Shown here: piece by piece, positions 13,712-21,565 of the stretch | Layout: each line of letters opens with the position of its first letter | How positions within the stretch are numbered: the first letter of the stretch is position 1 | Assembly: GCA_964523945.1 (NCBI GenBank) | Contig: CAZGBU010000018.1 | Location: 1-22,987 of the forward strand | Length of the DNA: 22,987 nucleotides | Direction: 5' to 3' | Origin: CAKTOF01 sp964523945 | Lineage (GTDB): Bacteria > Bacillota > Clostridia > Oscillospirales > Oscillospiraceae | The notes under the pieces: generated by a model | What the model was told of the DNA's origin: nothing | The model's input: the letters and a program-made list of their open reading frames with translations, nothing else | Databases searched by the model: none | Translations under genes and position numbers: made by a program

Positions 13712-15709
13712 ATGATGAACCCGAAGTACGAACCGCTCTTCCGGCCATATAAACTCGGCCGGCACGTTTTCAAAAACCGCATCCTCGTCGGTCCGCTCGG
13801 CGTCAACGAGGACAACCCCGGCGCGGGTATCATCCAGGCCAACGTCGACTACTATGGCGCGCTGGCCCGCGGCGGCGCGGCACGCGTGATCGGCGGCGGC
13901 GACGCTGTTGTCAACGTGGACGGCGGCTATATGGGCGGCATGGGCCGCGTGAAATTCTATCCCGACCCAGAGCCAATGGATCTGGGCAACTCCGTACGCA
14001 ATTATGTCAACACCGTCCACCGCTACAACTGTCTGGCCTTTGTCCAATTTGTGTGCGAGGGCGGCCCGACCGGTGTCGGCCCGCAGTTTGGCCCGCCGAG
14101 CGCGCTCGGCCCGTCCGCGAAGAAATATGACAACGGCACCGAGGTCATTGAAATGACCGAGGCCGACCTCGAGCGCGTCAAGGCCGACTATGTCAAATGC
14201 GCCGTACGCGCAAAAAATTACGGTGTCGACGGCTGCGTCATTCATGCCGGCCACGGCAAGCTGCTCGACCAGTTCCGCGCGCCGGACTTCAACTTCCGCA
14301 CCGACCGCTACGGTGGCAGCGTTGAAAACCGCAGCCGCTATCCGATCGAGGTCATGAAGGCCATTCGGGAGGCGGTCGGGCCGGATTTCATCATCGAGTA
14401 CCGCACCAGCGTCGATGAGTTCACGCCCGGCGGCATCACGATCGACGAGACAATTGAATTTTTCAGGCTGCTCGAGGCCGAGCACGTCGTCGATCTGTTC
14501 CACTGCACCGCCGGCCGGCATACCGACTGCAAATCGAATAACCATGTTACCTCACCCGCGACGTTCCCTGAGGCCCCCAACCGCGGCTTTTGCCGGAAAA
14601 TCAAGGACGCCGGCATCACCACGCCGCTCGTCATCGTCAACTCCTGCGCCAATCCCGACATGGCCGCTGACATCATTGCCTCCGGCGACGCGGACTTCGT
14701 TTGCATGTCGCGCCAGCTCGAGATCGCCGATCCCTACTATCCGCGCAAGCTGCACGAGGGCAACGAGCATCTGATCGACAACTGCCTGCGCTGCCATGCG
14801 TGCTACGACGTGATCGGGCCGTGCTCCGTCAACCCGCATGCAACATTTAAGACCTATGAGAATTCCTACCCGCTGCGCCGCGCGCCGGTTTCGCGCAAGG
14901 TCTGCGTCGTCGGCGGCGGCATCGCCGGCCTGAAAGCGGCACATACCGCGGCCGAGCGCGGCCATTCGGTCGTGCTGTTCGAACGGCAGCCCCAGCTGGG
15001 CGGGCAGCTCATCTTCTCCGATACCGACACAATCAAGTTCGATATCCGCCGCTACAAGAACAACATGATCCGCCGCGTGCTCGAACATCCGAACATTGAA
15101 GTGCGGCTGAACACATGCGCAACACCCGATATGATCAAGCAGGAGGCCCCCTATGCCGTGCTCGTGTGCATCGGCGCCGAAACGCGCCGCCCTGACATTC
15201 CCGGTGCAGATGGGGAAAACGTGTTGACCGTGCTCGAGAGCTATACCAGCCCCGAAAAGCTGCGCGGCCGCATTCTGCTGCTCGGCAGCGGTCTGACGGC
15301 CTGCGAGGTCGCACTGCACCTGCACAACACCGGCCACACGGTCAGCATCGTCGGCCGGCGGGAGAGCATCTGCTTCCACGAAAACTTCACGCACGGTCCG
15401 TCGGCGCTCTACAACCCCGTGCCGACCTTCCTCGACTGGTTCGACGAGCGCGGTATCGCGCTGCACAATGGCTGCGACTGCGTTGAGATCCTGCCGGACG
15501 GCGTGCGCGTGCGCGACGTCGCAACCGGGCAGATCCGCAAAATCGAGGCGGACACGATTGTACTGGCCTCCGGCATGACCGCCCGGCGTGACGAGGCGTA
15601 CACATTCTCCAACAGCGCGCCATGCTTCGCAATGGCGGGCGATTGCATCGCACCGCATAAGATCCGCGATGCCGTCTCGACTGGCTACTGGAACGCGATG
15701 GAGATCTGA
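13712..15709 (+). CDS. OYE-type ene-reductase with Fe-S and FAD domains (2)
   Basis: A 665-residue homologue of the upstream enzyme with the same architecture: FMN barrel (about 1-345; RTDRYGGSVENR), cysteine cluster, FAD domain (VCVVGGGIAGLKAA, about 398) and NAD(P)H domain (ILLLGSGLTACEVALHL, about 527). Two departures stand out. The residue aligned with the catalytic tyrosine of dienoyl-CoA reductases is Lys183 (HAGHGKLLDQF). The cluster is compressed to C-x2-C-x2-C-x6-C (Cys358, 361, 364, 371) instead of the long last spacing. Either the chemistry or the proton donor differs from enzyme 1. MMN at the start allows ATG 13712 or 13715; AGAAAGG lies 12-15 bases upstream, a rather distant spacing. 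It is expressed from its own strong promoter with the following FAD reductase and amidohydrolase genes. Confidence 0.9.
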   Translation: MMNPKYEPLFRPYKLGRHVFKNRILVGPLGVNEDNPGAGIIQANVDYYGALARGGAARVIGGGDAVVNVDGGYMGGMGRVKFYPDPEPMDLGNSVRNYVNTVHRYNCLAFVQFVCEGGPTGVGPQFGPPSALGPSAKKYDNGTEVIEMTEADLERVKADYVKCAVRAKNYGVDGCVIHAGHGKLLDQFRAPDFNFRTDRYGGSVENRSRYPIEVMKAIREAVGPDFIIEYRTSVDEFTPGGITIDETIEFFRLLEAEHVVDLFHCTAGRHTDCKSNNHVTSPATFPEAPNRGFCRKIKDAGITTPLVIVNSCANPDMAADIIASGDADFVCMSRQLEIADPYYPRKLHEGNEHLIDNCLRCHACYDVIGPCSVNPHATFKTYENSYPLRRAPVSRKVCVVGGGIAGLKAAHTAAERGHSVVLFERQPQLGGQLIFSDTDTIKFDIRRYKNNMIRRVLEHPNIEVRLNTCATPDMIKQEAPYAVLVCIGAETRRPDIPGADGENVLTVLESYTSPEKLRGRILLLGSGLTACEVALHLHNTGHTVSIVGRRESICFHENFTHGPSALYNPVPTFLDWFDERGIALHNGCDCVEILPDGVRVRDVATGQIRKIEADTIVLASGMTARRDEAYTFSNSAPCFAMAGDCIAPHKIRDAVSTGYWNAMEI

Positions 15710-15715
15710 GCCACG

Positions 15716-15743
15716 GCGCGGCGGGCCGCCCGGCCCGCCGCGC
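15716..15743 (+). terminator. Perfect 12-base-pair hairpin between ene-reductase 2 and FAD reductase C
   Basis: GCGCGGCGGGCC (15716-15727) pairs perfectly with GGCCCGCCGCGC (15732-15743) around a GCCC loop. The tail TCTTGT is weak for an intrinsic terminator, and no promoter is evident before the next gene. It is therefore more likely an attenuating or mRNA-protecting hairpin inside an operon. Confidence 0.65.
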
Positions 15744-15774
15744 TCTTGTACGATCGTCAGTGAGGAGGTTCCCT

Positions 15775-17394
15775 ATGAGTTGGAAAAACCGCCCGGCGCC
15801 GCCTGCGCCGGATCAGATTGCCGAGACAATCCGTACAGATGTTGTCGTCGTCGGCCTCGGCTTTTCCGGTGCCGCCGCCATCCGCAGCGCCGCGGAGACG
15901 GGTGCGGATGTACTCGGCCTGGAGATGATGCCGCGTGAACGCTACACCTGCTACGGCCGTGACATCGGCCATATCAATTCGAAATTCCTGCAAAGCCGCG
16001 GCGTACCTGCCGTCGATCCGATCGACCTGTACAATGAAATGATGCGGCGCGCCGCCGGCCGTGCGAATTCCTCTCTCGTGATGCAGTTTGCCCAGGGCTG
16101 CGGCGCGGCGTTTGACTGGTTCACCGACATGTATGGCGTGGCGGGACTTTCAGACGTTCAGGTTGCATTCTGGCCTGAAGGCGCGGCACAGTTCAAATCA
16201 CACCCGGGCGCGGACTACAACGGCTATCACTTTTGGAACGGCACCGCGCAGTTCCCCGATCCGCGCGGCTGGCCGGGCAGCCCCACACTGCCCGAGCTGG
16301 TCATGGCCAATCTGAAAAAAGCGGAGCAGCTGGGCGCGTCGCTGCGCTTCGGCGAGACAGCCGTGCAGCCGGTGATGGACGGCGCGCGCTGCGCCGGTGT
16401 GGTCGCCCGCGGAAAGGATGGTGCGCTGCGGCAGTATCTGGCGCGGCGCGGCGTGATTCTGGCGGCCGGCGACTTCTCCGGCAACCGGGAGATGATGATG
16501 GATCTCGTCACCGATATTGGCGATCTCCTGCCGGCCGGGCAGGAATACCCGCACAGGGGCGGCCGGCAGGGACTGGGCCACCAGATTGGCGTGTGGGCAG
16601 GCGGCCGGCTCGAACCGCGGCCGCTGCCGGTCATGGGCGGCAACTATGTCACGATCCCGGGCTTTACCACGTTCGGCATCCTGTGGCTTGACCGCGACGG
16701 CAACCGTTTCTGCAACGAGACGTTCGGCGGTCCTGAAATTGCCGGCTTTGGCGCGAACTCGATGCCGCTTGGCGCACGCTATAGTATCTTTGACGAGCAC
16801 GTGCTGGACGATCTCGCCTGGGCCGTGCCGGCGCACGGCGGCTTTGACGCGCACAATCCCGAGAGCGAGCGGGCGCTGCGTGCGATCATGAAGAATGCCA
16901 CAGAGAACCCGCGCAGCGGCGCACAGTCCATGCAGCCGATGCGCGACGCATTTCCGTTCGGTTATGTCGCGCCGACGATCTACTCCGGCGAAACGCCTGA
17001 GGAGCTGGCGGAAAACGCCGGACTGGCCGGCGCGGCGGCGGAGAATCTCGTGCGCTCAATCCGCCGCTACAATGACCTCTGCCGTGCCGGGCGCGACGAC
17101 GATTTCGGCAAGGACGCGAAGCTGCTGCGCCCGCTGTCCGGCCGACTCTATCTGCAGGCAAGCGAGCAGCGCGGTGACCTGGGCTTTCTGCTTGTCACAG
17201 TCGGCGGATTTGTCACGGATGCGCGGCAGAATGTACTCGGGATGGACTATGAGCCGATCCCCGGCCTGTTCGCAACCGGCAACTGCTGCGGCCGCCGCTT
17301 TGGCCCGGCATACACGACGCCGATCGCCGGCGTGTCCATCGGCATGGCCATTACGCTCGGCCGCGCGGTCGGCATGGCTGCGGCGGCGAACTGA
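15775..17394 (+). CDS. FAD-dependent oxidoreductase, fumarate-reductase-type (paralogue C)
   Basis: A 539-residue cytoplasmic flavoprotein, obviously paralogous to the gene at 3156-4793: both start MSW, and share GRD.GHINSKFL, SRGVP.VDP, MRRA..RAN, FDWF and a C-terminal GNCCGRRFG..Y.TPIAGVSIG block; roughly half of the first 120 residues are identical by eye. The FAD fold is VVVVGLGFSGAAAIRSAA with LGLE at the strand end (about 24-50). The GNRFCNE block of the capping region is present. There is no signal peptide or electron-transfer domain. ATG 15775 is chosen because GAGGAGG lies 6 bases upstream and the paralogue begins at the same residue. It is probably co-transcribed with ene-reductase 2. 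A role in reduction or dehydrogenation of the same scaffold is inferred from context; the substrate is unknown. Confidence 0.88.
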   Translation: MSWKNRPAPPAPDQIAETIRTDVVVVGLGFSGAAAIRSAAETGADVLGLEMMPRERYTCYGRDIGHINSKFLQSRGVPAVDPIDLYNEMMRRAAGRANSSLVMQFAQGCGAAFDWFTDMYGVAGLSDVQVAFWPEGAAQFKSHPGADYNGYHFWNGTAQFPDPRGWPGSPTLPELVMANLKKAEQLGASLRFGETAVQPVMDGARCAGVVARGKDGALRQYLARRGVILAAGDFSGNREMMMDLVTDIGDLLPAGQEYPHRGGRQGLGHQIGVWAGGRLEPRPLPVMGGNYVTIPGFTTFGILWLDRDGNRFCNETFGGPEIAGFGANSMPLGARYSIFDEHVLDDLAWAVPAHGGFDAHNPESERALRAIMKNATENPRSGAQSMQPMRDAFPFGYVAPTIYSGETPEELAENAGLAGAAAENLVRSIRRYNDLCRAGRDDDFGKDAKLLRPLSGRLYLQASEQRGDLGFLLVTVGGFVTDARQNVLGMDYEPIPGLFATGNCCGRRFGPAYTTPIAGVSIGMAITLGRAVGMAAAAN

Positions 17395-17451
17395 CCATAC
17401 GCCGCACGCGGCGAAGCATTTGATTTTCGCATGATTCCCGCCGCCGGATTG

Positions 17452-17460
17452 TGGTACGAT
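17452..17460 (+). promoter_or_regulatory. Possible extended -10 promoter before the amidohydrolase
   Basis: TGG followed by TACGAT (17455-17460) fits an extended -10, but no convincing -35 is present and the gap to the ribosome binding site is short. The amidohydrolase could equally be read from the upstream operon promoter. Confidence 0.3.
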
Positions 17461-17484
17461 GGAAGAAGAAAAGGAGGATGTTTC

Positions 17485-18459
17485 ATGCTCATTGACGCCT
17501 ATGCCCATGCAATGCCGCAGCGCTACTGCGAAGAACTGACGCGCCTCGGCATTCCCGACCATGTTTTTGTCCCGCCCTATCTGTGCGATCTGGAAGCACG
17601 GCGGAAATTCCTTGCGCCGCTCGGCGACGTGCGCAGCGTTGCCACGCCGATGCAGCTCCCGCTCGACCGCGGCCTGCCGGATCAGACGCTGCTTGACCTC
17701 GCACGCATCTACAACGACGCAATGGCCGAGCTGGTCGACCGCTATCCCGACCTGCTCGTCGCCGCGGCGGCGGCGCTGCCGCTCGGCAACATGGATCACA
17801 CAATGGCCGAGGCCGAGCGCGCCGTGACCGAGCTCGGCATGAAGGGAATTCTGCTGCCGTGTAACTTTCACGGGATCGAACCGGGCTCACCCGAGATGCG
17901 TCCGCTGCTGCAGCTGATGGCACAGTATGATCTACCGGTCTGGCTGCATCCGTGGCCGGCCTCGTCGTCCCGTCCGCTGATGCCCGACTCCGGCGGGTGG
18001 GAGATGCTCGCTGACACCGCCGACGCAATGGTACATCTGGTGCGCTCCGGCATCTTTGACGAGATGCCCGATATCAAGATCATCGTCCACCACGGCGGCG
18101 CATATGTGCCATTCTTCCACACACGGCTCAAGGCGCAGTATTTCCACGACATTGGTCACGAGGGACACCCCTACGACCCGTCTGTGCCGGAGCCGGATCA
18201 CACTGTGCCGTACCACCAGTATGACTGTTTGAAAAAATTCTACGCAGACACGGCGTTCTATGGCCATTGCACACCGCAAATCGCCGCGTGCCTAGCCTAC
18301 TACGGCGCGGATCATCTGCTCTTCGGCACGGATTTCCCGCTGCCAACCGCCGGCGAGCTCGCCCCCGCGATCGAATCGCTCGACGCGCTGCATCTCGCGC
18401 CTGAAACCCATGAAAAGATTGCAAGCGGCAATATCCGCCGCCTGCTGCATCTGGACTGA
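17485..18459 (+). CDS. ACMSD-type amidohydrolase (possible decarboxylase)
   Basis: A 324-residue TIM-barrel metal enzyme of the amidohydrolase-2 family (PF04909), which includes ACMSD and the non-oxidative aromatic-acid decarboxylases. Expected metal and catalytic residues are visible: His155 in WLHPW, His203 in the VHHGG loop and Asp283 in LLFGTDFPLP. The N-terminal metal motif is unusual: instead of D-x-H-x-H it reads D4-A-Y6-A-H8, so the first histidine is tyrosine. Other decarboxylase-branch members are known to vary here, so the enzyme may still bind one metal. ATG 17485 is chosen because AAAGGAGG lies about 7 bases upstream and the barrel begins at once; a longer frame from 17431 has no start signal. 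It is last in the rightward arm, before the shared terminator. It would suit decarboxylation or hydrolysis of a ring-cleavage or aromatic acid product, an inference from family and position. Confidence 0.85.
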   Translation: MLIDAYAHAMPQRYCEELTRLGIPDHVFVPPYLCDLEARRKFLAPLGDVRSVATPMQLPLDRGLPDQTLLDLARIYNDAMAELVDRYPDLLVAAAAALPLGNMDHTMAEAERAVTELGMKGILLPCNFHGIEPGSPEMRPLLQLMAQYDLPVWLHPWPASSSRPLMPDSGGWEMLADTADAMVHLVRSGIFDEMPDIKIIVHHGGAYVPFFHTRLKAQYFHDIGHEGHPYDPSVPEPDHTVPYHQYDCLKKFYADTAFYGHCTPQIAACLAYYGADHLLFGTDFPLPTAGELAPAIESLDALHLAPETHEKIASGNIRRLLHLD

Positions 18460-18465
18460 AACCGC

Positions 18466-18504
18466 AAAGCGCCCCTGCGCAGAAAAGCTGCGCAGGGGCG
18501 CTTT
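18466..18504. terminator. Bidirectional terminator between convergent operons
   Basis: AAAGCGCCCCTGCGCAG (18466-18482) pairs perfectly over 17 bases with 18488-18504 around a 5-base loop, with A and T runs at the two ends. It lies between the stops of the amidohydrolase (18459, rightward) and asparaginase (18520, leftward) genes and serves both. Confidence 0.93.
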
Positions 18505-18519
18505 TGGATCTGCAGGCGG

Positions 18520-19515
18520 TCAGGCAGGGAGCGTGACCTCGCCTGCATAGTTGGTATCGAACATACGGCGAACCTGTTCCGGGTCGTCCGTCTGACCGAG
18601 CGCCCACATCAGCTTGGTCACGACGGCTTCCGTCGTCATGTCCCGCCCGGGGATCACGCCGCACGAGAGCAGGCGCACGCCCACCTCATACAGATTCAAG
18701 TCGCTCATCTCATACAGGCACTGGCTGCAGACAACAGCCGAAATACCGCGCGCGGTCAGGCGCTCCAGCGCATCGAGCAGATTGCGCCGGACGAAATGCA
18801 TGCCGCCCGAGCCGAACGCCTCAATCACAACCCCGCGGCAGCCAAGCTGCTCGAGCATCGGGAACACCGCCGGATTTGTGCCCGGGATCAGCTTGAGCAG
18901 AAATACATCCGTGCTCAACCGGTCGGCAAGTCGGAATGGCGGCAGAGCGCCGGCCGGCGGGCAGCGGCGGTGCAGGCCGTCGCCGAACACCTCGGCAAGC
19001 GGCTCGGCGTTGACGCTCTCAAACGCCTCAAACCCCATTGTTCGCACTTTGACTGCGCGGCAGCCGCGGATAATCTTGTGATTGAATGCGACTGACACGC
19101 CGGGAATGGCGCTGTCGACGGCAGCAAACGCCGTGTACAGATTGTTGCGCGCATCGGTCAGCAGATTGTCGATCGGCATCTGCGCGCCGGTCAACACGAC
19201 CGGCTTGGTCAGGTTCTGGAGCATATAGCACAGCATCGACGCGGTATATGCCATCGTATCGGTCCCGTGCGTGATTACAACGCCGTCGACTGCATCGATC
19301 CGCTCGGCGGCGGCGCGGGCAATCTTCTGCCACTCTTCCGCCTGGATATTCGAGCTGTCCAGACTCATCAGATCGAGCACGTCGATCTGATAGTGCTGCG
19401 GCAGATCCTCCATGTAGCCCAGAAGCTCCGCCGGCGCCATCTGCGGCGTCAATCCGTCTGCCGTCTGCCGTGAGGCAATCGTACCGCCGGTCGTGATCAG
19501 GAGCACCCGCTTCAT
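18520..19515 (-). CDS. ansA: L-asparaginase, type I (cytoplasmic)
   Basis: A 331-residue asparaginase/glutaminase-family protein hydrolysing L-asparagine to aspartate and ammonia. The two catalytic threonine motifs are intact: TTGGTIAS (residues 8-15) and HGTDT (83-87). A conserved TGAQMP block and NLYTAF follow. It lacks a signal peptide and has the length of the cytoplasmic type. The start is ATG 19515 with GGGGTGAG upstream; the longer frame from 19602 runs back into the helicase gene and is rejected. It begins 4 bases after the helicase stop codon, so it is the last gene of the leftward operon, probably with coupled translation, and ends at the bidirectional terminator. Confidence 0.94.
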   Translation of the reverse strand: MKRVLLITTGGTIASRQTADGLTPQMAPAELLGYMEDLPQHYQIDVLDLMSLDSSNIQAEEWQKIARAAAERIDAVDGVVITHGTDTMAYTASMLCYMLQNLTKPVVLTGAQMPIDNLLTDARNNLYTAFAAVDSAIPGVSVAFNHKIIRGCRAVKVRTMGFEAFESVNAEPLAEVFGDGLHRRCPPAGALPPFRLADRLSTDVFLLKLIPGTNPAVFPMLEQLGCRGVVIEAFGSGGMHFVRRNLLDALERLTARGISAVVCSQCLYEMSDLNLYEVGVRLLSCGVIPGRDMTTEAVVTKLMWALGQTDDPEQVRRMFDTNYAGEVTLPA

Positions 19516-19519
19516 TGTC

Positions 19520-21271
19520 TCACCCCTGCCGTTTTTTTGCGTTTCCGCCGGCGCGCCGGCCGTTTGCCTGGGACGACTTCCGGCCGGTTTTGGCGCCCGC
19601 ATCGCCGCGCGGCGCGGTGTGCGCGCGCGGCATCAGGAAGCGCGCCGTCGCATCCATTACTGTGTCGCCTGCGGCCGGCCGCTCCTCGCGGCGGGCATAG
19701 ACATGCTTCGGCGCGGACTGCTTCGCCGTCTGCTGCACAGGACGTTCCCCGGTCAGCTTGGCCGGGTCGAACTTCGGCGCACGGCGGCCGCCGCTGCGCG
19801 GCTGCGCCACCGGGCGGTCCTCCGCCAGCGTGCGGATCTCCTGCGGGGCAGAGCCGCCGGCCACCTGGAACTGCGGCACCGTGTAGCTGCCAGGCGTTTC
19901 GACCGGGCCATGCACGCGGGCAGCCGGCTGCGCGGACGCGGCGGTTTTTTTCTTCTTACCGCCGCCCTGCTTGTGCTGATCTGGCTTTTCCTGTGCCGGC
20001 TTTTCGGCTTTTGCCGACTTTTCTTTCCCGGCCTTCGTTTTCTCTTTCGCTTCTGCCGGCTTCTCCGCCGGCTTTTTCTGCTTCGGCGCGGCCGTGCGGA
20101 CCGGCCGGCCGTTTTTATCCTTCGGTGTTGGCGTGAGAACTTCCATCGGATACGGATGCTCCTCCACAACCGGCAGCTTCCGCCCGATCAGCTTCTCGAT
20201 GGCATGCAGCTCATCCATCTCATCAATACAGCAAAACGCAATCGCCGTTCCCTCGCGGCCGGCGCGGCCGGTGCGGCCGATGCGATGGACATATGTCTCC
20301 GGCACATCGGGCAGGTCGAAGTTGAATGCGTGCGACAGGCCGGAGATATCCAGCCCGCGCGCAGCGATATCCGTCGCAACCAGGATGCGGATCGAGCCGT
20401 CTTTAAAGCCGCTGAGCGCGGCCTGCCGCGCCGTCTGCGACTTGTTGCCATGGATAGCGGCGGCCGAGACGCCGTTCTTAACCAGATAATCGGCCACACG
20501 GTTCGCACCGTGCTTTGTCCGTGTGAAAACCAGCGCATTTTTCACACGTTCCCGCTCAATCAGATACAGCAGCAGCTTCTGCTTGTTCGCCTTATCGACA
20601 AAATAAACCGACTGCTCAATCGCGTCAACCGGTGAGGACACCGGATCAACTGCTGCACGCACCGGGTCATGCAGCAGAAGATCGACCAGCTCAGCAACCT
20701 CCTGCGGCATCGTCGCAGAGAAAAACAGCGTCTGCCGCTTTTCCGGCAGGAGCTGGATGATGCGCCGCACATCGTGGATGAAGCCCATGTCAAGCATCCG
20801 GTCGGCCTCGTCGAGGACAAAGACCTCCAGCTGCGTCAAGTCGATATACCCCTGCCCGTGCAGATCGAGCAGACGGCCCGGCGTGGCGGTCAGAATATCC
20901 ACACCCTCGCGCAGGCTGCGCACCTGCGGCTCCTGCCCGACACCGCCAAAAATCACCGTGTTCTTCAGCGGCAGATGGCGGCCATACTGGTCAAAACTCT
21001 CGGCGATCTGAATCGCCAGCTCGCGCGTCGGCGTGACGACCAGCGCGCGGATCGGCGTCTCCCGCCCGACCGGGCGGCGCGCCAGATTCTGCAGGATCGG
21101 CGCAGCAAACGCACACGTTTTGCCCGTGCCGGTCTGCGCCAGGCCGAGCACATCACGTCCGGCCAGCACCGCCGGGATGGCAGCGCGCTGGATCGGTGTC
21201 GGCTCGACATAGCCAAGTTCCCTGAGTGCATTCAGGATTGGGCGGCTGAGCCCAAGTTCTTCAAACTTCAT
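19520..21271 (-). CDS. DEAD-box ATP-dependent RNA helicase (RhlE/CshA-like)
   Basis: A 583-residue RNA helicase for RNA unwinding in ribosome assembly or mRNA decay. In order: F-x-G Q-motif region (ELGYVEPTPIQ), Walker A AQTGTGKT (45-52), PTRELAIQ, VLDEADRMLDMGF, the SAT motif, and a C-terminal RecA domain with ATDIAARGLD and HRIGRTGRAGREG. After about residue 375 comes a long low-complexity tail rich in K, E, A and P, then G, R and Q, likely disordered and RNA-binding. The reading frame stays open upstream to 21565, but the helicase start is ATG 21271: AAGGAAGG lies just before it and the family begins at this residue; the upstream part belongs to a small broken gene. It is fourth in the leftward operon, 4 bases before the asparaginase. 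Confidence 0.95.
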   Translation of the reverse strand: MKFEELGLSRPILNALRELGYVEPTPIQRAAIPAVLAGRDVLGLAQTGTGKTCAFAAPILQNLARRPVGRETPIRALVVTPTRELAIQIAESFDQYGRHLPLKNTVIFGGVGQEPQVRSLREGVDILTATPGRLLDLHGQGYIDLTQLEVFVLDEADRMLDMGFIHDVRRIIQLLPEKRQTLFFSATMPQEVAELVDLLLHDPVRAAVDPVSSPVDAIEQSVYFVDKANKQKLLLYLIERERVKNALVFTRTKHGANRVADYLVKNGVSAAAIHGNKSQTARQAALSGFKDGSIRILVATDIAARGLDISGLSHAFNFDLPDVPETYVHRIGRTGRAGREGTAIAFCCIDEMDELHAIEKLIGRKLPVVEEHPYPMEVLTPTPKDKNGRPVRTAAPKQKKPAEKPAEAKEKTKAGKEKSAKAEKPAQEKPDQHKQGGGKKKKTAASAQPAARVHGPVETPGSYTVPQFQVAGGSAPQEIRTLAEDRPVAQPRSGGRRAPKFDPAKLTGERPVQQTAKQSAPKHVYARREERPAAGDTVMDATARFLMPRAHTAPRGDAGAKTGRKSSQANGRRAGGNAKKRQG

Positions 21272-21281
21272 AATACCTTCC

Positions 21282-21565
21282 TTATCTTTCCTCCACCCGT
21301 TCGACATGCAGCGCGCGCACGCGCGCCGGAATCCCATTCTGGCGGAGCAGCTGTTCGGCGCTCTCCACAGCCGCGCCTGATTCTGCGACAGCAGCTGCAC
21401 CGCAAGCGCCTCTTTGGCCCGCTCCGGCAGCAGCGCGGCCGACTGACGGCCATAGCGCAGCAGCGCCGCAGCCGGCGAGTCCGGATCGGCGCCGCCGGCC
21501 GCAGCCAGCTTGTCAAGGATCTCGCTGTAGCCGATTTCGTCGAGGGTGATCGTGATTTGAATCAT
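21282..21565 (-). pseudogene. Small conserved-looking gene with a one-base frameshift
   Basis: From ATG 21565 the frame reads MIQITITLDEIGYSEILDKL and continues well to about the LLSQNQARL stretch (near 21370), after which it runs into the helicase gene with an arginine- and cysteine-rich sequence of poor quality. The -1 frame from the same place reads VESAEQLLRQNGIPARVRAL and stops at TAA 21284-21282, just before the helicase ribosome binding site. A repaired product would have about 94 residues. The start overlaps the stop of the GIY-YIG gene (ATGA), as expected for an intact operon member. I do not recognise the family. One base appears to be missing, either a real mutation or a sequencing error. 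Confidence 0.55.

Noticed and set aside
14552..15658. 368-codon leftward open frame antisense to ene-reductase 2
   Set aside because: Shadow of the sense gene, no start signal and no domain.
19520..21565. 681-residue helicase with a long N-terminal extension
   Set aside because: The extension changes character near 21370, the helicase family begins at ATG 21271 with its own ribosome binding site, and the extension belongs to a separate, frameshifted small gene.
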